Below are positions 1 to 8,361 of a stretch of 64,000 nt of DNA, piece after piece. Each line of letters begins with the position of its first letter. The first letter of the stretch is position 1. Source of the stretch: Verrucomicrobiota bacterium (GTDB lineage Bacteria; Verrucomicrobiota; Verrucomicrobiia; Verrucomicrobiales; Akkermansiaceae); assembly GCA_017301995.1 (NCBI GenBank), contig JAFLEH010000018.1:62001-126000 (forward strand). The letters are read 5' to 3'. The position numbers and the translations under genes are program-made. The notes beneath the pieces were generated by a model. That model saw only the letters and a list, made by a program, of their open reading frames with translations. It was not told the origin of the DNA and ran no database searches.

Positions 1-178
1 ACTCAATCACGGCACGCCCGCACAGGTCCGCGAGGATGTGTTAGGAAGGCTCAGGGTTTTCGCACCTGGCGGCGGATTCGTGTTCAACACCATCCACAAC
101 ATCCTTCCCGATGTCCCCCCGGAAAACATCGTGGCGATGTTTGACGCGGTGGAGGAATACAACCGGGCCGGCGGCTAG
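1..178 (+). CDS. Uroporphyrinogen decarboxylase family protein, C-terminal fragment
   Basis: The gene enters from the left edge; 58 residues remain before TAG at 176-178. The fragment contains APGGGFVFNTIHNI followed by PDVPPENIVAMFDAVEEYN. This is the conserved C-terminal signature of the uroporphyrinogen decarboxylase superfamily (HemE and the MtaA/CmuA-type corrinoid methyltransferases): a Gly-rich turn, then an H-N-[IV] and a P-x-N motif. The ending resembles the methyltransferase-like members more than classical HemE, but the active site is outside the window, so the substrate cannot be called. Its stop codon overlaps, in a shared CTAG palindrome, the stop codon of the convergent gene on the minus strand. 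Confidence 0.8.
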   Translation, partial: LNHGTPAQVREDVLGRLRVFAPGGGFVFNTIHNILPDVPPENIVAMFDAVEEYNRAGG

Positions 179-2091
179 CGGCGGGATTTCGCCTGATGGA
201 TGATCTGGCGGACCTCCCGGTTGGCGGACGGGTTTCCGAAAAGCAGTTCGCGGGTGCGGACCAGCAGCGCCTCCAGCGCCGCGATCGGGGCGGTTAGGGT
301 CTCGTGGGGCGCCCGCGGCTGGAAGTCGTCGTTGGATTTGCAGAACGAGTCGAGCGCTTCACCGGGGAACATCCGTGTTAGGAAATCGACGGTGGACCAC
401 CACAGGGCGGCGGGGATTTCGCGGAACGCGTCGAGTGACGAAACCTCCTCCCCGGCAAGCAGCCATTGGGGGCCCAATCGTTCGTCGATAGGTCCCGCTT
501 CGCCGGTTTTCACGAATTCGTGGAGCGAGGCGGTGCCGGTACTCCAATTGGCGTTGCTGTATCGCTGCCGGTAGGCGCGGGCCAGGCTGAGAAGCTCATC
601 CACCACCGGGGCCGTGCCGTCCGGTCGCTGGAACAGGATGCGGGCGCCAATCACGCCGAGCGAATACAGGTCACATGGCGTACCGATCCGCGGAAGCAGA
701 TGAAACTCGACACGGTCGGATGTTAGGCTGCCTTTGCCGGAATCCAGCCATTCGCGGACGTCGGGTTGGAGTTTTGTCTGAAGGGTGCAGAAGCGGTATT
801 CTCCGGGCGTTTCCGCTTTTCCCTCGATGCGTCCGTAGAGCCGGAGGCGTCCGAGCTTGGGCAGAACCCAATCCATTTCCAACAGATCGAGCCGGCCGGC
901 ATGCAGCGGCTCCTCGCTCAGCAGGGTGCCGTCCATCACCACCAGGCCATGATCATCGGGGTCGGAGATTTTCCGCACACGAACCCGCGCGAGCCCGCGT
1001 ACTTCGGTTAGCACACTGGGGCTGCGATAGAGCGACTGCCTGAGGTCGGGGCTTGGAACGAAGCAAGGTTCTCCAACGTCGCCCACTTTCGAGGTGACGC
1101 ACTGGGCGGGCGCTTCCAGGGATACCCGGTGGCTCCAAAGGAATGGAAGCGAGGTTTCCGGTTCCGGGAGGGTGACACCGAAACAATCCGGATTGAGGCC
1201 GAGAAACGGGCAGCCGGCATGCCGGATCGCGTTGGAGACGGCGATCATGGCACCATGCCACACCGAAAGCTTCAGGTGAAGCAGTTCGCACAAATGACCC
1301 GCCGTTTGGTTCTTCTGGAAAAAGAATCCCGCGTTCTTTCCGGAAACGCTGGCACGCTCGGCGAGGCGGCGGTTGGGCCCCGAAGCGGGGCTCCGCAGCG
1401 CGTCGCGGATGTCCTGCGGGTTCGCCCGGTTGGATAGAATGTCCACGAAGTCGCCGAGTGGGATTGCGAACGAGCGGGTGAGTGCCATGAGGGCCCCGCC
1501 GGGATTGATCGGGATGCCATCCGGAAAAACACCCGCCACCGGTTGGGTGTTAGGTCCCTCCGGAGCTTGCGGGGTGAGGGCGAGGAAGCGCGGGGCGTTG
1601 CTGTCGCCGTTCCAAAGGTAGCGGTGGAGAGACTCGGAGTAGGTCGCGAGGCGGTTCGCACGCAGCAGGGTATCGTCGGTGCACAGTTGCCACGGAGATT
1701 CGTCGAGGCGGGTCTTTCCCTCGGCTGTGAGCCAGATCACCGGCGCGGGGTGGCGGTCCAGTGAAATTTGGAAGACTTTCGAGGGGTGGGCCTCGGTCAG
1801 GCTCTCGCACCACCGTTGCCAATGCCGGTCCAGCAGCGGATTGGTGACAAACGCGTGGCCTCCGTCATTCGCGATACGCCATGAGGAAACGTCCTGTACC
1901 CACAAATCCAGCCACTCTTTCACGTCGCCGGACTGATCTTTCCAGGCGGCCGCATAGGCAACGGCACCCGCGGGTTGAGCAACGATCCGTGGCCGGAACG
2001 AACCGTCCCTTTGGGGAAAGGTCACGACACACAGCCCCGGCATGGCAGGCATGCCGAGGTCCACAAGTTCCCATTCGTTTTGGCCCATCAT
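175..2091 (-). CDS. Unknown protein with degenerate protein-kinase-like features, T6SS-flanking
   Basis: The call is 638 residues, starting at the tandem Met (MMGQNEWELVDLG). A longer reading frame to 2256 is open, but it would run through the promoter space of the divergent lipoprotein gene. No family is confidently recognised. The C-terminal half has features resembling a decayed eukaryotic-type kinase: an HGAMIAVSNAIRHAG helix followed by LGLNPDCFGV where a catalytic HRDxxxxN loop would lie, and later PCDLYSLGVIGARILF, which matches kinase subdomain IX (D-x-x-S-L-G). No catalytic HRD or DFG is visible, so it is probably a pseudokinase. It sits beside a second kinase-like gene and the T6SS operon, so a role in T6SS regulation is plausible but inferred. 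Confidence 0.6.
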   Translation of the reverse strand: MMGQNEWELVDLGMPAMPGLCVVTFPQRDGSFRPRIVAQPAGAVAYAAAWKDQSGDVKEWLDLWVQDVSSWRIANDGGHAFVTNPLLDRHWQRWCESLTEAHPSKVFQISLDRHPAPVIWLTAEGKTRLDESPWQLCTDDTLLRANRLATYSESLHRYLWNGDSNAPRFLALTPQAPEGPNTQPVAGVFPDGIPINPGGALMALTRSFAIPLGDFVDILSNRANPQDIRDALRSPASGPNRRLAERASVSGKNAGFFFQKNQTAGHLCELLHLKLSVWHGAMIAVSNAIRHAGCPFLGLNPDCFGVTLPEPETSLPFLWSHRVSLEAPAQCVTSKVGDVGEPCFVPSPDLRQSLYRSPSVLTEVRGLARVRVRKISDPDDHGLVVMDGTLLSEEPLHAGRLDLLEMDWVLPKLGRLRLYGRIEGKAETPGEYRFCTLQTKLQPDVREWLDSGKGSLTSDRVEFHLLPRIGTPCDLYSLGVIGARILFQRPDGTAPVVDELLSLARAYRQRYSNANWSTGTASLHEFVKTGEAGPIDERLGPQWLLAGEEVSSLDAFREIPAALWWSTVDFLTRMFPGEALDSFCKSNDDFQPRAPHETLTAPIAALEALLVRTRELLFGNPSANREVRQIIHQAKSRR

Positions 2092-2229
2092 GGTCACGTT
2101 CGAACGATGGATACGGCACCGGGGCCGGATTGACAAGCAGGACCGTGGGGATTTCGGAACATTTGGGCCCGAGGGAAGCGGATCCGGGGCATTCCCGCAG
2201 TCCGGGCGACGATTCACGGGAAAATTTGA

Positions 2230-2256
2230 TTGACATTTCCGCGATTGCCCTAACAC
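2230..2256 (+). promoter_or_regulatory. Candidate sigma-70-type promoter for the lipoprotein gene
   Basis: A perfect TTGACA (2230-2235) is followed after 15 bases by TAACAC (2251-2256). The spacing is short and the -10 box is weak. A transcript would start only a few bases before the ATG at 2268, giving a near-leaderless mRNA. Confidence 0.35.
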
Positions 2257-2267
2257 TGGTGTGCGTT

Positions 2268-2870
2268 ATGAAAATCACATACCAATCCGTCCTTTCGGTT
2301 GCCGCTGGCTGCCTGGTGTGCGCTTGCGCCGGTGGAAAAAGCAACCCGCCGCCTCCGGGGCCGGCACTGCCGCCTCAGACTCCGCAGGGCAAGTTCGACC
2401 CAGGTCCGGCCGGCACGCCCGCCGATGTGCAAAAAGCCCAGCAGGAGGCCATGGCCATGGCGCTGAACCGCACGGTGAAAAAGGAGGAGTTCTCACTAAC
2501 CCTGGTGGCCGATGACGCTTCCGTAGCCCAGATCGAATCGATCAATATCGACGTCATTTCCACCGATGCCGGCAACGCGGCGCGCCTGAAAGCCGATGGA
2601 CCGGTGAAATACCGCGAATCCCGCATCACCGGTGCCGCGGCTCGCAGCCACACCTTCAAAAAAGGCGGACGCTTTGAGGTCAAGGTGCCCAGCATCCCGG
2701 CGGCGGACAATATCGTCCTGTGGGCGGAACTGGCCGCACCCGCGCAGGGCAGCGACTCCCGGATGCTCGTGATCCCGCTGGTGCTGGACAAGAGCGACCC
2801 GGCCAAAGGCCCCGTCGCCAATCCGATCACAGTGAAGCTGACAGCCAACGGCTGGGTGCGGGAAAGCTAA
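2268..2870 (+). CDS. Putative lipoprotein, candidate TssJ-like T6SS component
   Basis: The protein has 200 residues. The N-terminus MKITYQSVLSVAAGC is a basic start, a short hydrophobic stretch and a Cys in a lipobox-like setting (VAAGC at residue 15, with another Cys four residues on), so lipidation is likely. A Pro-rich linker follows, then a domain of about 150 residues rich in beta-strand-like stretches (FSLTLVADDAS, RMLVIPLVLD, ITVKLTANGW). TssJ is a small outer-membrane lipoprotein with a beta-sandwich that binds TssM. No other TssJ candidate is present in this otherwise complete T6SS region, so this gene is a candidate by size, lipidation and location. Sequence similarity to known TssJ is not evident by eye. 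It lies two bases before the next gene, so the two are co-transcribed. Confidence 0.55.
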   Translation: MKITYQSVLSVAAGCLVCACAGGKSNPPPPGPALPPQTPQGKFDPGPAGTPADVQKAQQEAMAMALNRTVKKEEFSLTLVADDASVAQIESINIDVISTDAGNAARLKADGPVKYRESRITGAAARSHTFKKGGRFEVKVPSIPAADNIVLWAELAAPAQGSDSRMLVIPLVLDKSDPAKGPVANPITVKLTANGWVRES

Positions 2871-2872
2871 CC

Positions 2873-4645
2873 ATGTTCGAGGACCGGATCAGGGAGATAT
2901 GCCTGGCCTTGGGATACGAGCCGGAGGAATTCCTGCTCAACTCCCAGGCTACGGCGGTTGCGTCGGTTCAGGCCAAGACCGCCGATGGCGCGCCGGTCGT
3001 GGTCCGGTTCACACCTTCGAGCGGTGGTGAGACCGCCGTGGCGAAGGCGTTCGAAACGCAGCGCTGGAACACCGGACGCTATGCCACGGCCTACGTGACC
3101 GGAGCCCAAAGCGCGGGAGCGGCGCTGGATCCCGGGCGGGACGAACAGGTGCTCCAGGAAATGCATCTGCGCTGGGAGGTCGGCACCATGGCGGCCGGAC
3201 GGCCGGTCAATCCGGTGCTGGCCTTCGGCATCATGCGCAAGCATCTCTATCAGGTAAGACCGTTCTATCCGATCACGCTGCACCATTTGATCGAGCGGCA
3301 GGTCAGTCCCGGCCACGCGGTGCTGTTCCGGGTGGTGGACCAGTTGTGGGCCGCGCTCGCGTTTCTCCATCAGCCGGCGGTGAATATCCCGCACGGTGCG
3401 GTCACCACGCACAACGCCGGATTTTCGTCGAACCGCGTGATCGAGGCGTCGGCCTCGCTGTTGGATCTCAAGGAAACGCCTGAAACCCGCCGGGCGGAAC
3501 TCAAGCGCAGGGATTTCCAGGATCTGGGAATGCTGATCTATCAATTCGCGTGCTCGCTGGAAAAACCGGTGGACGCGGTGGATGCCGTGATGCGCGTGCC
3601 CAATGCGAGCTGGAAGCAGTTGGGCGACAAGGAAAAGGAATGGAAAACGCTCGTCGCGAAACTGCTGGAGCCGGAATCGTTTCCCTTCGGATTCGACATC
3701 GCCGGAGCGCGCGAGAAGTTGCTAGGACCGTTGTTGCCGCCGAAAACCCCATACACGGTGATCGCCAAACCGGTCGCGGTGACCACTGAGCCGCCCTATC
3801 GGCAGCCCGAGGCGGAACTCACGGAAACCAAGGCGGAGATCGACTATCTGGGCGAGATGGAACGGCTGATCGCCGCCGCCGATTGGATGGCCGCGCTTCG
3901 CATGCTGCTGGTGATCCCCGGCGATTTCGAACCGCGGGAGCGGGTGGTCGCCTGGGGCAACGCCATCGCCGATGGCGCGGGCGACGATCTGGGAAACCAA
4001 ACCGAGTTTCTGGCTGGCATGGAAGCCATGGCGAACCTTGGGTCCCAACGGGCCGGACTCCGGCTCGGCAAGTGGCTGGCCAAAAACCAACCGGCCGAGG
4101 CGCTGTCGTGGCTGGGTGCCGCGGCCGACGCCGGTCTGACCGAGAGCTACGGTGTTATCGCACTGATCTACGAGCAGGGCGGGGAAGGGGTGGCACCCGA
4201 ACCGGAGCGCGCGCTGGCGTTCTATCAAGCTTCGCTCGACCACTATCAGGCGGAGGACTGGGATACCATCTACCGCATGGCCGCGATGATCCTGCGGGAG
4301 AAATCCCTATCCGAACGACTGGCGGAGGGCATTCGCTTGTTGGAAAGGTGCCATGCCAACGGTCACTACCGCGCCACCGACCTGCTGGCCCAGTGCTACG
4401 CCCAAGGCCACGGTTTGGAATCCGACGAGAAGAAGGCGTTCCAACTGTTCGCGGATGCGTGGAACCGGTCGAAAAAGTGCAACGAGAACTACTACACCGC
4501 CTCCAACAATCTCGGCGTGTGTTTCGCGATCGGATTCGGCATCCGCAAGGACCCGGCGATGGCCCGCCACTATTTCAAACAGGGCGAGATCGCCGGTCAC
4601 GAGGCTTCGAAAAAGAACCTCCAGGCGCTCCTGCAGAGCGCCTGA
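2873..4645 (+). CDS. Pseudokinase-like protein with C-terminal Sel1-type repeats
   Basis: The protein has 590 residues. Residues ~1-290 resemble a protein-kinase fold: a hinge/helix region (RPFYPITLHHLIE), a catalytic-loop position reading HGAVTTHN near residue 175 instead of HRDLKPxN, LLDLKE where DFG would be, and RDFQDLGMLIYQF resembling subdomain IX. The missing HRD Asp and DFG suggest no phosphotransfer. Residues ~330-590 carry Sel1-like helical repeats, e.g. ALSWLGAAADAGLTESYGV, ATDLLAQCYAQGHGLESDEK and ASNNLGVCFAIGFGIRKDP. Some T6SSs are controlled by the PpkA/PppA/Fha phosphorylation pathway. A pseudokinase-Sel1 protein here could be a scaffold with a related role, but this is inference. 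It is co-directional with the lipoprotein gene and converges with clpV, 12 bases away. Confidence 0.65.
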   Translation: MFEDRIREICLALGYEPEEFLLNSQATAVASVQAKTADGAPVVVRFTPSSGGETAVAKAFETQRWNTGRYATAYVTGAQSAGAALDPGRDEQVLQEMHLRWEVGTMAAGRPVNPVLAFGIMRKHLYQVRPFYPITLHHLIERQVSPGHAVLFRVVDQLWAALAFLHQPAVNIPHGAVTTHNAGFSSNRVIEASASLLDLKETPETRRAELKRRDFQDLGMLIYQFACSLEKPVDAVDAVMRVPNASWKQLGDKEKEWKTLVAKLLEPESFPFGFDIAGAREKLLGPLLPPKTPYTVIAKPVAVTTEPPYRQPEAELTETKAEIDYLGEMERLIAAADWMAALRMLLVIPGDFEPRERVVAWGNAIADGAGDDLGNQTEFLAGMEAMANLGSQRAGLRLGKWLAKNQPAEALSWLGAAADAGLTESYGVIALIYEQGGEGVAPEPERALAFYQASLDHYQAEDWDTIYRMAAMILREKSLSERLAEGIRLLERCHANGHYRATDLLAQCYAQGHGLESDEKKAFQLFADAWNRSKKCNENYYTASNNLGVCFAIGFGIRKDPAMARHYFKQGEIAGHEASKKNLQALLQSA

Positions 4646-4657
4646 GGGCTCCGGTGG

Positions 4658-7261
4658 TCAGGCGAATTCGTAGTCGAAGTTTCCGTCCTTGAGCTTGACC
4701 GTGACCTGTTTGACCTCCTGGCCGTGATAGAGGGCTTCCAACAGGCTGCGGCCGATGTCCGGGAGCATCGTGTTGGTTAGGATGGCGTCCACCACGCGGC
4801 CGCCGCTTTCGGCTTCCTTGCAGCGGGCGAGGATGTGATCGACGATCTCCTCGCCGTAGATGAACTGCATCTTCTTTTGGGTTTCCATGCGTTTCTTGAT
4901 CCGGTCCATCTGCAGGCGGATAATGAGGCGCATGGTGGAGTCGTTGAGCGGATAGTAGGGGATGGTCACCAACCGGCCCAGCAGCGCGGGCGGGAACACC
5001 TCCAACAGTGGTTTGCGCAGGGCTTCGGCGAGCGACTCCGGATCCGGAACCAGTTCGGGGTCCTTGCACAGGTTCATCACCAGATCGCTGCCCGCGTTGG
5101 TTGTCAGCAGGATGATGGTGTTCTTGAAGTCGATGTGGCGGCCCTCGCCGTCCTCCATGTTGCCCTTGTCGAACACCTGGAAGAAGATCTCATGCACATC
5201 GTGATGGGCCTTTTCCACTTCGTCGAGGAGCACCACGCTGTAGGGGCGGCGGCGCACCGCCTCGGTTAGAACGCCGCCTTCGCCGTAGCCGACGTATCCG
5301 GGAGGCGCTCCCTTGAGCGTGGAAACCGTGTGGGCTTCCTGGAACTCGCTCATGTTGATGGTGATCAGGTTGCCTTCGCCACCGTAGAGAGCTTCCGCAA
5401 GGGCGAGCGCGGTCTCGGTCTTGCCGACACCGCTGGTGCCGGCCAGCATGAAGACGCCGATCGGTTTCGACGGATTGTCGATGCCGGCCCGCGAGGTGAT
5501 GATGCGCTTGGCGATCATCTCGAGGGCGTGATCCTGTCCCACAACACGCGAGGTGAGGCGCTGGGCGAGGTTGAGCACCGACTCGATTTCATCGCGCACC
5601 ATGCGGCCGACCGGCACGCCGGTCCAGTCCGCGACAATCTGGGCGACGGCGCCTTCGTCCACGGAAGTGAGCATGAGCGGGGAGTCGCCCTGCAACTCGG
5701 CGAGTTTGGTTTCCAATTCGACGACCGCCTCGGCGGTCCCGCTGCCATCGCGCGCGGCGTTGCGTGCCTCCAGGATGGCGGTCAGAAGGTCCTTTTCATC
5801 CTGCCAGCGTTTTTCGATCTCCGGCAGTTTCGCGCGCTCGGCGGTTAGAGCGGCGTTGGTGTGGTCGATGGCCTCCTGGTTAGGCCGGCCGGCGACCGCC
5901 TCGCGCTCGAGGATGGCGAGTTCCATTTCCTGATGGATGATCTTCTCGCGGCTGTGCTCGACCTCCGCGGGCACGGCGCTCTGGCTCAGGGCGACGCGGG
6001 CGCAAGCCGTGTCCAACAGGCTGATCGCCTTGTCGGGGAGTTGGCGGGCCGGGATGTAGCGGCTGGAGAGTTTCACGGCGGCGGTGACCGCGTTGTGGCG
6101 GATTTCCACCTTGTGATGTTTCTCCAACACATCCACGACGCCGCGGAGCATCAGACAGCATTGGTCCTCGGTGGGTTCCTCCACCTTGACCGGTTGGAAG
6201 CGGCGCGTCAGGGCCGGATCCTTCTCGATGTGCTTCTTGTATTCCGCCCATGTGGTGGCGGCCACGGTGCGGAGGGTGCCGCGCGCGAGGGCGGGCTTGA
6301 GGAGATTGGCGGCGTCACCGACACCTTCGGCGCCACCCGCGCCGATCAGCGTGTGGGCTTCGTCGATGAACAGAATCACCGGTTTGGGCGATTTCTGGAC
6401 CTCGTCAATCACATTGCGGAGGCGTTCTTCGAACTCGCCTTTCATGCTGGCGCCGGCCTGGAGCAGACCGATGTCGAGACAGCGGAGCACCACGCCCTTG
6501 AGCGCGTCCGGAACGTCGCCGTTGGCGATCTTGATCGCGAATCCTTCGACCACCGCGGTTTTGCCGACACCCGCCTCGCCGACGAGCAACGGATTGTTCT
6601 GACGGCGGCGCATCAGGATATCCACGATCTGCCGGACTTCGTCGTCGCGGCAAAGAACGGGATCGATCTCGCCCTTGCGCGCCTTTTCAGTTAGATCGAC
6701 GGAGAACCGTTCAAGCGCCGATTTTCCGGTATCGTTGTAGGCTTGTTCGACCTCCGAATTGGCGGCGGACTTGCTGGCGGTGGCTTCGCCCGATCCATCG
6801 GTGATGGCGATGAAATTCTGTTCGAGGGTATCGACGTTGATCTTCCGGAACTCCGCCGAGAGCCCGCACAGATAGGTTTTCAGCGTGTTGTTTTTCGCGA
6901 GGGCCATCAGCACGTGGCCGCTGCGCAAAACCGACTCGCCGAAGCCGAGCGAGCAGGTGACCCAGCCGAGTTCGAGAGCGTCGATCAGCAATTTGGATAG
7001 GCTGGAAACCCTGCTGGCGCCGCGGGGGAGTGAGTCGAGCGCCTTTACCAGATCCGCCTGGATGCGGGCCTTTTCCATCCCGAAATAGGTGGCGATCTGG
7101 TGGTAATCGTTGTCGTCCTTGTCGTTGAGGGCGAAGATCCAGTGGGCGACCTCGAGTTCCGGGTTGGTGCGTTTGGTACACAGGTCGGTGGCGCGGTCCA
7201 TGGCGCCATAGGCAACCGGATTGAGCTTTTTGAAGTAGAACGACGGGGTTTGCGGTTTCAT
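4658..7261 (-). CDS. clpV: T6SS sheath-disassembling AAA+ ATPase ClpV (TssH)
   Basis: The protein has 867 residues, typical for ClpV/ClpB-class ATPases. The N-domain (FYFKKLNPVAYGAMDRATDLC) matches ClpV. The first AAA+ module has Walker A GEAGVGKT and Walker B ILFIDEAH. A coiled-coil M-domain follows, then the second module with GTSGVGKTETALALAE and VVLLDEVEKAH, and a ClpB-type C-domain. ClpV extracts and unfolds TssC after contraction so that TssB/TssC subunits can be reused. It is the last gene of the minus-strand T6SS operon, 13 bases after tssG. The start was set at MKPQTPSFYF; the frame is open further upstream but would run into tssG. Confidence 0.97.
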   Translation of the reverse strand: MKPQTPSFYFKKLNPVAYGAMDRATDLCTKRTNPELEVAHWIFALNDKDDNDYHQIATYFGMEKARIQADLVKALDSLPRGASRVSSLSKLLIDALELGWVTCSLGFGESVLRSGHVLMALAKNNTLKTYLCGLSAEFRKINVDTLEQNFIAITDGSGEATASKSAANSEVEQAYNDTGKSALERFSVDLTEKARKGEIDPVLCRDDEVRQIVDILMRRRQNNPLLVGEAGVGKTAVVEGFAIKIANGDVPDALKGVVLRCLDIGLLQAGASMKGEFEERLRNVIDEVQKSPKPVILFIDEAHTLIGAGGAEGVGDAANLLKPALARGTLRTVAATTWAEYKKHIEKDPALTRRFQPVKVEEPTEDQCCLMLRGVVDVLEKHHKVEIRHNAVTAAVKLSSRYIPARQLPDKAISLLDTACARVALSQSAVPAEVEHSREKIIHQEMELAILEREAVAGRPNQEAIDHTNAALTAERAKLPEIEKRWQDEKDLLTAILEARNAARDGSGTAEAVVELETKLAELQGDSPLMLTSVDEGAVAQIVADWTGVPVGRMVRDEIESVLNLAQRLTSRVVGQDHALEMIAKRIITSRAGIDNPSKPIGVFMLAGTSGVGKTETALALAEALYGGEGNLITINMSEFQEAHTVSTLKGAPPGYVGYGEGGVLTEAVRRRPYSVVLLDEVEKAHHDVHEIFFQVFDKGNMEDGEGRHIDFKNTIILLTTNAGSDLVMNLCKDPELVPDPESLAEALRKPLLEVFPPALLGRLVTIPYYPLNDSTMRLIIRLQMDRIKKRMETQKKMQFIYGEEIVDHILARCKEAESGGRVVDAILTNTMLPDIGRSLLEALYHGQEVKQVTVKLKDGNFDYEFA

Positions 7262-7274
7262 GATATGTTGATTG

Positions 7275-8360
7275 TTAGGAGATGACGGTAAGGCGGTAAT
7301 CCGCCGCATCCGCGGCGGGCGGGGAACTTTTGAGCCACGAGGAAAACCCGAGCCGCGATCCTCCACCGAGGATGCAATCCGGGACTTCCGACTTCTTGAG
7401 CACGGGATTGATCTCGCAGATGAACTCGCGGCCGCAGTAGAGCAGAATCATGCTTTTGAGGGCTTTGACGAGCATGCCGGTTGGCGGATAGTCCTGGAAT
7501 TCGTCCCATCCGAGCGGACCGAGAACGAGGCGGAATTTCATGGTTCGGTCCCAATAGCGCGATCCCAACATGGTTCCCTGCCCGAGGCGTCCCGCCTGGC
7601 GGTTTGTGCCCAGCTTGGTATGATTGGTCGCCGGGACCTCGACCCAGTGCCCGATGTTTTCCTCGATGGTTACGCGGGTGCCGGTGAAATCCGAAACCAT
7701 GGCGCACAGGCCTTCCGCGTGGCGGGTCGGGCACGAATAGTGGCCGGAGAAATACAGCGCCGCGGTGTCCGGAATATCCATCCGGTTCTGGGTGGACGGA
7801 ATGCCAAGGCCGAGAAAACTGCCGATGAAGGTGTGGAAGCGGGACTCCCACGGACGGTCGAAATCGACGGCTTTGTTGGATGAAACGGCGGCCCGATAGA
7901 AAAACGAAATGAACCGGTGGTTGAACAGGTCGATGAACGCCGCCGGTCCGGCATCGGAGCGGAACGCGGACTCGGTGCCGTGAAGGTCCTCCATGTCCGG
8001 GTGGGGGACGCCCTTGGCGCGGGCGATCACCACATCCGATACCACGCCGGGCAGGGGGCCATTCACTCCTAACAGACCCATGAAGTAAACCATCACCTCC
8101 TCGAACACGCGGTCGGTGGATTCGTCCAATTGGGACGAGACCTTGCCGATGGTGGACGGTGCGAAATGCAGGTGGGGAATCTGGCGGAAGCGCAGTTTTT
8201 CCTCGCGGGGCTGAACGGAGAATCCGGTGCGGGGCAGGCTCGGATTGAGCGCGTCCACGGTGCGGACCTTCCGGAAGAAATCCTCCTTGGCGGAGAATTC
8301 CGACTTCGCCTGGCTTTCCAGGTTGAGCGGGTAGCTGACGGCATGGGGATCCTGAGCCAT
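7275..8360 (-). CDS. tssG: T6SS baseplate protein TssG (VasB/ImpH)
   Basis: The protein has 361 residues. It carries the TssG signature: MGLLGVNGPLPGVVSDVV followed by FIDLFNHRFISFFYRA (the F-x-D-x-F-N-H-R motif), and C-terminal FRLVLGPLGWDEFQDYPP. TssG forms the baseplate wedge with TssF and TssE and links to TssK. Its ATG is one base beyond the tssF stop codon, so translational coupling is likely. Confidence 0.95.
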   Translation of the reverse strand: MAQDPHAVSYPLNLESQAKSEFSAKEDFFRKVRTVDALNPSLPRTGFSVQPREEKLRFRQIPHLHFAPSTIGKVSSQLDESTDRVFEEVMVYFMGLLGVNGPLPGVVSDVVIARAKGVPHPDMEDLHGTESAFRSDAGPAAFIDLFNHRFISFFYRAAVSSNKAVDFDRPWESRFHTFIGSFLGLGIPSTQNRMDIPDTAALYFSGHYSCPTRHAEGLCAMVSDFTGTRVTIEENIGHWVEVPATNHTKLGTNRQAGRLGQGTMLGSRYWDRTMKFRLVLGPLGWDEFQDYPPTGMLVKALKSMILLYCGREFICEINPVLKKSEVPDCILGGGSRLGFSSWLKSSPPAADAADYRLTVIS

Positions 8361-8361
8361 G

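Noticed and set aside
2092..2256. N-terminal extension of the minus-strand kinase-like protein
   Set aside because: It would cover the promoter of the divergent lipoprotein and its translation is Arg/Pro-rich and atypical.
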